Shown here piece after piece: positions 1-4,824 of a stretch of 6,481 bases of DNA (within the stretch, counting starts at the first letter, position 1; each line of letters begins with the position of its first letter). This DNA comes from DATLOJ01 sp035536315. Lineage in GTDB: Bacteria > Actinomycetota > CADDZG01 > JAHWKV01. The notes under the pieces are model-generated. The model saw nothing but the letters and a program-made list of their open reading frames with translations. It did no database searches and was not told the origin of the DNA. Where the stretch lies: contig DATLOJ010000032.1 of assembly GCA_035536315.1 (NCBI GenBank), forward strand, positions 1 through 6,481. Direction: 5' to 3'. Position numbers and translations under genes: made by a program.

Positions 1-404
1 ACTCCTGAAGCTCCTTCGCAAGCGTCCGAAATCTGTGAAGGGTCGATGGCCTTTCCAACCTCGACCTCGATTCTGGTTACCTCGAGCTCCAGCGCGGCCG
101 CAACCTCGAGCAGGCGGTTCCCAAAGAAACCTGTATCGGCCACTACCACTCTCTGTCCCGGCTCGAAGATGCTTGCGACTGCCATCTCCAGCGCGGTCGT
201 CCCGCTACCGGGAACCAGGTAGGGCTTTTCCGCTCCTCCGAGGATCTGGCGAACGTTGTCGAGCGCCTCGTCGTGGATCTGCATCCATTCGTCCCCGAAG
301 TGGGCACGCATCTGGCCGCCGAATATGTCGAGGTCCTCGTCGTGAAGCTGAGCCGGTCCCGCGACCATGAGGTCGGGGGGCTTCTGAAAGTGGGGGTCGG
401 CCAT
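1..404 (-). CDS. Class V aminotransferase, alanine-glyoxylate/serine-pyruvate type (partial, 3' end off the window)
   Basis: This is the N-terminal 134 residues of a PLP-dependent class V aminotransferase; the frame stays open to base 1, so the C-terminal part is missing. Visible family features, in order, are the substrate-loop segment VAGPAQL (residues 14-20, equivalent to the usual PGPT), the segment around QMRAHFGDEW (31-40, where many relatives have a GHRS motif), the cofactor phosphate-binding GSGTTALEMAV (66-76), GFFGNR (92-97) and a segment resembling the family's V-x-G-x-x-x-DP. The PLP lysine lies beyond the window. Family members transfer amino groups between alanine, serine or aspartate and glyoxylate or pyruvate in the cytoplasm; the substrate cannot be told here. 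I chose the ATG at 404 because it leaves the divergent gene intact. An in-frame ATG at 461 would add 19 low-complexity residues and leave almost no promoter space. No Shine-Dalgarno is evident. It is transcribed divergently from the dehydrogenase gene. Confidence 0.85.
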   Translation of the reverse strand, partial: MADPHFQKPPDLMVAGPAQLHDEDLDIFGGQMRAHFGDEWMQIHDEALDNVRQILGGAEKPYLVPGSGTTALEMAVASIFEPGQRVVVADTGFFGNRLLEVAAALELEVTRIEVEVGKAIDPSQISDACEGASG

Positions 405-412
405 TACGGAAG

Positions 413-418
413 ATGTTA
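413..418 (-). promoter_or_regulatory. Candidate -10 element of the aminotransferase gene
   Basis: On the minus strand TAACAT matches four of six positions of TATAAT, including the first T, the A and the last T. It ends 8 nt before the ATG at 404. That spacing would put the transcription start at or next to the start codon, giving a leaderless mRNA, in keeping with the lack of a Shine-Dalgarno. No convincing -35 is seen 17 bp upstream. Confidence 0.3.
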
Positions 419-449
419 TTCCAGTTTCCGTCCCGGCTCCTGCTGCAAC

Positions 450-455
450 TACACT
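450..455 (+). promoter_or_regulatory. Candidate -10 element of the dehydrogenase gene
   Basis: TACACT matches four of six positions of TATAAT and lies 9 nt before the ATG at 465, so transcription would begin at or just before the start codon (leaderless). There is no Shine-Dalgarno and no good -35. It faces away from the aminotransferase -10 at 413-418, and the two -10s are only 31 bp apart. Confidence 0.3.
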
Positions 456-464
456 CGCCATCAA

Positions 465-2231
465 ATGGAGATCAAAAAGGTTGGAGTTCTCGGCTGCGGC
501 ACCATGGGGGCCGGCATCTGCGAGATCGTTGCTCGCTCCGGTTACAAGGTGGTCTTCAAGGAGGTCGACGAGGCTCGAGTCGACGAGGGCCTCGAACGAA
601 TCAAGCATTCGATCGATCGTGGGGTCTCCAGCGGAAAGATGTCGGAGGAGGAGCGAGCTCAAGTCTTGAGCCGCATCTCCGGCAGCACGGTGATGTCGAG
701 CCTTGCCGATGCAGACCTCGTGGTGGAGGCCGTTCCCGAGTTTCCGCACATCAAGCGCAAGGCCTTCAGAGAGCTTGACGAAACCCTTTCGCCTGACGCG
801 ATCATCGCGACCAACACATCGTCGCTGTCTGTAATCGAGCTTGCGGTTGCGACTCAAAGGCCCGAGCGAGTGCTGGGCATTCACTTCTTCAACCCTGCAC
901 CAGTCATGCAGCTCGTCGAGTTGGTCAAGACGGTGACTTCGGCCCCCGACGTCGTGCAGGCCGCAAAATCGTTCGTCGAAAGCCTCGGAAAGACTCCAGT
1001 CGTTTGCCGCGACCGGGCCGGCTTCATCGGCAACCTGCTTCTGTTCCCGTACCTCAACGAAGCCGTAAAGCTGCTGGACGCCGGCTTCGCATCGAGAGAA
1101 GACATCGATGCCGCCATGCGCCTGGGGGCCGGCCACCCGATTGGCCCTCTCGCTCTGCTCGATCTTGTCGGCCTCGATTCATGTGCGGAGATCCTCGAAT
1201 CGCTCCACCGTCAGTTCGAGCACCAGCGCTATATTCCGTCCCCGGCCTTCCGTCATCTCGTGACGGCGGGTTACCTTGGCCGTAAAACCGGTAAGGGTTT
1301 TTACACGTACGAAGAGCCCGACGCGCCACGGGTCGTGGCCGATAACAGGTCGGGGGCCGCTTTCACTTCTGCCGAACAAACCAACGACATAACTTCGGTA
1401 GGGATTGTCGGGACGGGCGTGATGGCGACCGGCATAGCGGAAGTGGCAGCAGCCGCGGGCTTCGATGTGGTCCTGAGGGGTCGCTCGAAGGATTCACTGA
1501 GGACTGCACGCGAACGAATCGAAAAGTCGACGCAGCGCGCGGTCGACAAGGGAAAGGTCCCTGCCGAGCAAAGAGGTGAAACGCTGCGGCGCATCTCATT
1601 CACCGACACACTCGAGCAGGCAGCGATGACCGGGCTTGTTATCGAGTCGGTGGCCGAGGACATGGCCCTGAAGAAGCAGATCTTCGCCGCGCTGGACAAG
1701 GCAGCTCCGCCCGAGACGCTCCTTGCAACGGGCACGTCATCGCTCCCGGTTGTGGAGATGGCCGCGGCCACATCTCGCCCGGACAAGGTGATGGGCCTGC
1801 ACTTCTTCAACCCCGCAAACCTGATGAAGCTGGTCGAGATAGTCAGAACGGTTGCGACCTCCGCTCAGGCCCTTGTCGACGCTGAGGCCGCGGTCATCAA
1901 AATGGGAAAGCACGCGGTCTTCTGCGGCGATAGAGCAGGCTTCATAGTCAACCGATTGCTGTTTCCCTACCTCAACGACGCGGTGAAGATGCTGGAGGAG
2001 GGTTACGCGTCGGCGGAGGACATCGACACGGCCATGCGGCTTGGCTGCAGGCATCCGATGGGCCCGATCGAACTCATAGACCTTGTGGGCCTGGACGTAA
2101 CGCTGGAAATCCTTAAATCGCTTCACGCGGAATTCAGAGAAGACGCCTTCAAGCCCTCGCCGCTACTGGACTACATGGTCCAAGCCGGCTACCTGGGAAG
2201 AAAAGCAGGCCAAGGCTTCTTCGCCTACTAA
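465..2231 (+). CDS. hbd: Tandem-duplicated 3-hydroxyacyl-CoA (3-hydroxybutyryl-CoA) dehydrogenase, 588 aa
   Basis: This enzyme oxidises 3-hydroxyacyl-CoA to 3-ketoacyl-CoA, or the reverse, in beta-oxidation or butyrate/hydroxybutyrate metabolism. A usual single-copy enzyme has about 280-290 residues; here two copies are joined by a linker around residues 285-308. Copy 1 has Rossmann motif GCGTMGAG (10-17), an acidic residue at the end of beta-2 (E33), and catalytic-type S119, H140 (in HFFNP), E152 and N190. Copy 2 has GTGVMATG (316-323), S425, H446, E458 and N496, but G339-R340-S341 where the beta-2 acid should be and G423 in place of N117. The C-terminal domains (residues 183-282 and 488-588) are about 60% identical by eye. 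The start at 465 puts the first beta strand (KKVGVLG) right at the N-terminus. The frame stays open upstream to about 273, but that stretch is antisense to the aminotransferase. Two-copy enzymes of about 590 aa are known in actinobacteria such as Streptomyces. Confidence 0.93.
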   Translation: MEIKKVGVLGCGTMGAGICEIVARSGYKVVFKEVDEARVDEGLERIKHSIDRGVSSGKMSEEERAQVLSRISGSTVMSSLADADLVVEAVPEFPHIKRKAFRELDETLSPDAIIATNTSSLSVIELAVATQRPERVLGIHFFNPAPVMQLVELVKTVTSAPDVVQAAKSFVESLGKTPVVCRDRAGFIGNLLLFPYLNEAVKLLDAGFASREDIDAAMRLGAGHPIGPLALLDLVGLDSCAEILESLHRQFEHQRYIPSPAFRHLVTAGYLGRKTGKGFYTYEEPDAPRVVADNRSGAAFTSAEQTNDITSVGIVGTGVMATGIAEVAAAAGFDVVLRGRSKDSLRTARERIEKSTQRAVDKGKVPAEQRGETLRRISFTDTLEQAAMTGLVIESVAEDMALKKQIFAALDKAAPPETLLATGTSSLPVVEMAAATSRPDKVMGLHFFNPANLMKLVEIVRTVATSAQALVDAEAAVIKMGKHAVFCGDRAGFIVNRLLFPYLNDAVKMLEEGYASAEDIDTAMRLGCRHPMGPIELIDLVGLDVTLEILKSLHAEFREDAFKPSPLLDYMVQAGYLGRKAGQGFFAY

Positions 2232-2251
2232 GCGGGCACCGCGCGTTTTCG

Positions 2252-2272
2252 GGGACGAAGCCTCTTCGCCCT
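2252..2272 (+). other. Stem-loop downstream of the dehydrogenase
   Basis: CGAAG (2256-2260) pairs with CTTCG (2264-2268) across a 3-nt loop, and the stem continues past one mismatch with GGG pairing to CCT. It begins about 20 nt after the dehydrogenase stop. No T-run follows, so it could be an atypical terminator, an mRNA 3'-end stabiliser or nothing. Confidence 0.3.
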
Positions 2273-2302
2273 CAGAAATGTCTCATGGGAGTAATGAAAT
2301 GA

Positions 2303-2333
2303 GGACGAAGGAGATTTCTCCTCGAAATTGTCC
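2303..2333 (+). other. Second stem-loop in the dehydrogenase-hicA spacer
   Basis: AGGAG (2309-2313) and CTCCT (2318-2322) form a 5-bp stem with loop ATTT. An outer GGAC (2303-2306) can pair with GTCC (2330-2333) across an asymmetric internal loop. No T-run follows. Its role is unknown. Confidence 0.28.
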
Positions 2334-2335
2334 AC

Positions 2336-2357
2336 GCGATCGGTTACTTCCGGTCGC
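2336..2357 (+). terminator. Strong 8-bp stem-loop, possible terminator or operator before hicA
   Basis: GCGATCGG (2336-2343) pairs with CCGGTCGC (2350-2357) over a 6-nt loop, with a single G:U wobble. It is the strongest hairpin in the 167-bp spacer. Without a T-tract it is not a classic intrinsic terminator, although GC-rich actinobacterial terminators often lack one. It lies about 40 bp upstream of hicA and just upstream of the candidate promoter, so as a near-palindrome in DNA it could also be an operator for the toxin-antitoxin pair. Confidence 0.35.
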
Positions 2358-2386
2358 CTCGGCTAAGGGTTGTCACTATCCGTCCG

Positions 2387-2392
2387 TAGCAT
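2387..2392 (+). promoter_or_regulatory. Candidate -10 element of hicAB
   Basis: TAGCAT matches four of six positions of TATAAT and ends 6 nt before the GTG at 2399, which would make the start codon the first transcribed bases. No Shine-Dalgarno precedes hicA. A good -35-like TTGTCA at 2370-2375 is present, but its 11-bp spacing to this hexamer is too short for a standard sigma-70 promoter. Confidence 0.28.
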
Positions 2393-2398
2393 CGATCT

Positions 2399-2599
2399 GT
2401 GAAAGTCTCCGAGGTGATCCGGCTTCTTGAGAGCGATGGCTGGATGCTCTCGAGAACGCGCGGAAGTCACCGTCAATACAAACATTCAACTAAGCCCGGG
2501 CTAGTCACGATGGCCGGAAAACCGGGGGCTGATGTCCCCAGCGGTACACTGAATTCCATCCTTAAGCAGGCTGGCCTCAAGAAATGGAGAGAGCGGTAA
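2399..2599 (+). CDS. hicA: HicA-family toxin (mRNA interferase), 66 aa
   Basis: HicA toxins are small dsRBD-fold ribonucleases that cleave mRNA and tmRNA and halt growth until neutralised by HicB. The protein has full family length and all landmarks: an N-terminal helix with KVSEVIRLLESDGW (2-15), the catalytic-histidine segment RTRGSHRQYKH (19-29, His24), a beta hairpin KPGLVTMAGKPGADVP (32-47) and the C-terminal helix GTLNSILKQAGL (49-60). The start is GTG at 2399; an in-frame TAG lies at 2387-2389, so it cannot begin much earlier. There is no Shine-Dalgarno, suggesting a leaderless message. Its TAA stop overlaps the hicB ATG by one base, so the two are translationally coupled. Codon use includes several codons (CTA, TCA, CAA) that look less frequent in the flanking genes, in keeping with a transferable module, but this was not computed. 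Confidence 0.92.
   Translation: MKVSEVIRLLESDGWMLSRTRGSHRQYKHSTKPGLVTMAGKPGADVPSGTLNSILKQAGLKKWRER
2586..2589 (+). promoter_or_regulatory. Ribosome binding site that fixes the hicB start
   Basis: GGAG inside the last codons of hicA sits 9 nt before the ATG at 2599. It supports that ATG over the in-frame ATG at 2584, which has no comparable site. Confidence 0.6.
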
Positions 2600-2814
2600 T
2601 GCGCTTTACGGTCATTCTCGAGCGTGGTGATACGAGCTGGGGAGCACAGGTCCCGGACCTTCCTGGGTGCGCTGCCGTCGCAGATACCCGTGAGGAAGCC
2701 CTAGCTCTAATTCGAGAAGCAATCGACCTTCACATCCAAGGCTTGATCGACGAGGGGCTGCCCATTCCTCAACCCCGTAGCGAAGGGGAAGTTGTCGAGT
2801 TGGCGGGCCTGTAG
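2599..2814 (+). CDS. hicB: HicB-family antitoxin, short form without DNA-binding domain, 71 aa
   Basis: HicB antitoxins have a partial RNase H-like fold that binds HicA and blocks its active site. The N-terminal strand MRFTVILERG (1-10), the W14 strand, the signature VPDLPGCAAVADTREEA (18-34) and a following helix around 33-52 (ALALIREAIDLHIQGLIDEG) identify the UPF0150/HicB N-terminal domain. The chain ends at residue 71 right after the strand GEVVEL, so the C-terminal ribbon-helix-helix or HTH domain of longer HicBs is absent. I chose ATG 2599 (overlapping the hicA TAA as TAATG) because of the GGAG at 2586-2589 and because it starts exactly at the first beta strand. Gene order is toxin first. 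Because the antitoxin lacks an obvious DNA-binding part, conventional autorepression by HicB is doubtful. Confidence 0.92.
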   Translation: MRFTVILERGDTSWGAQVPDLPGCAAVADTREEALALIREAIDLHIQGLIDEGLPIPQPRSEGEVVELAGL

Positions 2815-2856
2815 CCCCGCGCGGGGCGCGTTATTTCGTCAAGAAGACGTTTCTAT
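2814..2856 (+). terminator. Terminator-like double hairpin after hicB
   Basis: A perfect 14-bp palindrome beginning at the last base of the hicB stop folds as GCCCC (2814-2818), loop GCGC, GGGGC (2823-2827), followed shortly by TTATTT (2831-2836). Right after it CGTC (2837-2840) and GACG (2846-2849) form a second small stem followed by TTTCTATT. Together these suit termination of hicAB facing the convergent carboxylase operon. Confidence 0.5.
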
Positions 2857-2911
2857 TGCGCATCGCGTATCGAAAAGCGCGAGGAATAATCAGGAGAAAG
2901 CTTCTCATGTG

Positions 2912-2935
2912 AAAAAACGCGCTCGGGGCGGCCCC
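2912..2935 (-). terminator. Candidate intrinsic terminator of the carboxylase operon
   Basis: On the minus strand, starting next to the accE stop, GGGG and CCCC (2925-2935, 3-nt loop) form a short GC stem and a run of six T (2917-2912) follows 7 nt later. The stem is short and the gap to the T-run longer than ideal, so this is moderate evidence only. The rest of the 2857-2911 stretch holds only a small GAGAA/TTCTC hairpin (2894-2906). Confidence 0.4.
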
Positions 2936-3142
2936 CTACTTGGCGTCGCCTCTGCCGTTGCGACGGGCTGTTTGTTCACGGAAGCCGGCTGCGGTTGCGT
3001 TCTTCCGGCCCGCGAGTCTCCACTTGGATGGCCTTGCCCTGAGTCTCACACGCTCGGCTAGGAGGCCTACGGCCATCTCGGCGGCCCGCAGCTCATCCGG
3101 GGAGGGGGAGCCGCTCAGTACTTCCAGCCTCCTGCTTGTCAA
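2936..3142 (-). CDS. accE: Acyl-CoA carboxylase epsilon subunit, 68 aa
   Basis: Epsilon subunits are small proteins that bind and stimulate the carboxyltransferase complex of actinobacterial acyl-CoA carboxylases. Recognition rests on position and pattern: it directly follows and overlaps accD, and it reads as a first strand RRLEVLSGSPSPDELRAA (4-21; family type R-x-x-V-x-x-G-x-P-x-x-x-E-L), a helix to about residue 31, then a basic tail with SKW (40-42) like the S-x-W of other AccE proteins. Length is like the short Streptomyces type (about 65 aa) rather than the long mycobacterial one. The best start is TTG 3142, whose bases overlap the accD TGA (TTGA). No ATG or GTG is available near the N-terminus. 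A perfect AGGAGG lies inside the fourth and fifth codons, so a CTG at 3118 is a possible alternative start, at the cost of the first strand. The family is poorly conserved, so this is not certain. Confidence 0.75.
   Translation of the reverse strand: MTSRRLEVLSGSPSPDELRAAEMAVGLLAERVRLRARPSKWRLAGRKNATAAGFREQTARRNGRGDAK
3128..3133 (-). promoter_or_regulatory. Perfect Shine-Dalgarno sequence inside accE
   Basis: AGGAGG on the minus strand is 9 nt before a CTG codon (3118-3116) in the accE frame and 6 nt after the TTG codon (3142-3140). It may serve initiation at the CTG or hold ribosomes for re-initiation after the accD stop. It may also be just two arginine codons. Confidence 0.3.
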
Positions 3143-4782
3143 AGGGGAATGTTGCCGTGCTTGCGCGGCGGGGTTGACTCTCGCTTGTTCTTCAACATCT
3201 CGAGGGCCTTAATCAATCGGGGCCTGGTGTCCTGCGGCTCGATAACATCGTCGACGTATCCGCGCTCGGCGGCGACGAATGGGTTCGAGAACTTCTCGAC
3301 GTACTCGTCTACCAGCTCGGCCCGCTTGTTCTCGGGGTCGTCGGCTTTCTCCAGCTCGCGGCGGTAAATGACCTCGACCGCCCCTTCCGCCCCCATGACC
3401 GCGATCTCCGCCGTGGGCCACGCGAAGCTCACGTCGGCGCGGATGTGCTTCGAGTTCATAACGACGTACGCGCCCCCGTACGCCTTTCTTGTGATCACCG
3501 TGATTCTTGGAACCGTCGCCTCGGTAAACGCGTAGAGCAGTTTTGCCCCGTGACGAATGATGCCGCCGTGCTCCTGCGTCACCCCCGGAAGAAAGCCGGG
3601 CACGTCGACGAAGGTGATCAACGGAATGTTGAACGCGTCGCAGAACCGCACGAAGCGGGCCGCTTTGATCGATGCGTTGATGTCGAGAGTTCCCGCCAGA
3701 ACCTGTGGCTGGTTCGCAACTATGCCGACGGACTGCCCGTTCAGCCGTGAAAATCCGGTGAGGATGTTGCCCGCCCAGTGCGGAAACACCTCGAAGAACT
3801 CCCCGCCGTCGAAGACGAGCTTGATGACCTCGTGCATGTCGTACGGCTTGTTGGATTCGTCGGGCATTAGATCGAGCAGAGCCGTCTCGGTGCGCTCGGG
3901 ATCGTCCTCCGGCTCGAAGTAAGGAGCATCGTCGAGGTTGTTCGAGGGGATGAAGCTCATCAAGTAGCGGACCATCTGTAGCGTGTGCTCCTCGTCGGCA
4001 CCGATGAAGTGCGCGACTCCAGACCTGCTGGCGTGGGTCATCGCTCCGCCGAGCTCCTCCTGGCTGACCTCCTCGCCGGTGACCTGCTTTATGACGGCAG
4101 GACCCGTGATGTACATGTTCGAGATGCCCTCGGTCATGAAAACGAAGTCGGTTATCGAAGGCGAGTAAACGGCCCCCCCGGCGCAGGGGCCGAGGATCAC
4201 AGATATCTGCGGGATCACTCCGGACGACCGAACGTTGCGGTCGAATATGTACGCGTACCCGGCGAGCGACGGGGCCCCTTCTTGAATCCTTGCACCGCCT
4301 GAGTCGTTCAGGCCGATGACCGGGGCGCCGGTTGCGAGTGCCAGATCCATGATCTTGCAGATCTTTTCTGCGAAGACCTCCCCAAGGGATCCACCTTCGA
4401 CGGTGAAGTCCTGGGAGAAGACGAACACCTTGCGCCCGTCGATGTCGCCCCATCCGGTGACTACCCCGTCTCCGTAAGGCCTTCGCTTCTCCAAACCAAA
4501 GCCGGTTGCACGGTGGCGGGCGAACATGTCCGTCTCTACAAAGGTTCCGGGGTCGAGGAGTATCTCCAGCCTCTCCCGAGCCGTGAGCTTCCCGCGCTCG
4601 TGCTGCCGCTTTACTCGCTCCTCACCACCACCGAGCAGAGCTTCCTGCTTGCGCGTCCTGACCTGCTCGATGCGCTGCTCGACAGAAATCTTGTGCGGCG
4701 CGGCCTTGCTCGGAGTTCCGGCGGCTCTGCCGTCCTCGCCCTTGCTTACGGGGGCTTTACGCCCATCTTCGGTTTTGGCCAT
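3139..4782 (-). CDS. accD: Acyl-CoA carboxylase carboxyltransferase (beta) subunit, AccD/PccB family, 547 aa
   Basis: This subunit moves the carboxyl group from biotin to acetyl-CoA or propionyl-CoA, making malonyl-CoA or methylmalonyl-CoA for lipid synthesis; it acts as a hexamer in the cytoplasm with a biotinylated alpha subunit. Two crotonase-like halves are present. The N half has KLTARERLEILLDPGTF (65-81) and the first oxyanion-hole motif NDSGGARIQEG (159-169). The C half has FVDVPGFLPG (391-400), EHGGIIRHGAKLLYA (404-418) and the second oxyanion loop RKAYGGAYVVMNSKH (432-446). The C-terminus ends in the family's typical KHGNIPL. Residue 440 is Val where propionyl-specific enzymes have Asp. 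About 30 extra N-terminal residues are charged and probably disordered. ATG 4782 is supported by AGGA 7 nt upstream. The gene lies 42 nt after the flavin-protein gene, and its stop overlaps accE. Confidence 0.96.
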   Translation of the reverse strand: MAKTEDGRKAPVSKGEDGRAAGTPSKAAPHKISVEQRIEQVRTRKQEALLGGGEERVKRQHERGKLTARERLEILLDPGTFVETDMFARHRATGFGLEKRRPYGDGVVTGWGDIDGRKVFVFSQDFTVEGGSLGEVFAEKICKIMDLALATGAPVIGLNDSGGARIQEGAPSLAGYAYIFDRNVRSSGVIPQISVILGPCAGGAVYSPSITDFVFMTEGISNMYITGPAVIKQVTGEEVSQEELGGAMTHASRSGVAHFIGADEEHTLQMVRYLMSFIPSNNLDDAPYFEPEDDPERTETALLDLMPDESNKPYDMHEVIKLVFDGGEFFEVFPHWAGNILTGFSRLNGQSVGIVANQPQVLAGTLDINASIKAARFVRFCDAFNIPLITFVDVPGFLPGVTQEHGGIIRHGAKLLYAFTEATVPRITVITRKAYGGAYVVMNSKHIRADVSFAWPTAEIAVMGAEGAVEVIYRRELEKADDPENKRAELVDEYVEKFSNPFVAAERGYVDDVIEPQDTRPRLIKALEMLKNKRESTPPRKHGNIPL

Positions 4783-4789
4783 CGGCTGA

Positions 4790-4793
4790 TCCT
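4790..4793 (-). promoter_or_regulatory. Ribosome binding site of accD
   Basis: AGGA on the minus strand lies 7 nt before the ATG at 4782 in the 42-nt gap after the flavin-protein gene. With hicB this is one of only two genes in the window with a conventional site, both internal to operons. Confidence 0.55.
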
Positions 4794-4824
4794 ACCGGCG
4801 ACGGCCATTTGCCGATTCCCGGAG

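Noticed and set aside
273..464. N-terminal extension of the dehydrogenase by 64 residues from GTG 273
   Set aside because: The stretch is antisense to the aminotransferase N-terminus, has no similarity to the family, and the Rossmann strand begins exactly at the ATG at 465.
2370..2398. TTGTCA at 2370-2375 as the -35 of hicAB
   Set aside because: The box itself is good, but no acceptable -10 lies 16-18 bp downstream; the nearest TANNNT is only 11 bp away.
2278..2429. Small open frame of about 50 codons on the plus strand between the dehydrogenase and hicA
   Set aside because: It has no ribosome site, no recognisable pattern, covers the hairpins and runs about 30 nt into hicA in another frame.
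2584..2598. hicB start at ATG 2584
   Set aside because: It would add five residues before the conserved first strand and has no ribosome site, while ATG 2599 has GGAG at proper distance and the classic TAATG overlap.
2792..3212. Plus-strand open frames across the convergent spacer and accE (for example 2792-3061 and 2940-3212)
   Set aside because: They overlap hicB, the terminator-like palindrome and the better-supported accE/accD frames, and have no motif or ribosome site.
3209..4453. A 414-codon open frame on the minus strand inside accD
   Set aside because: It is the alternative reading frame of accD, very rich in Arg and Gly with no motif, while the accD frame matches its family over the full length.
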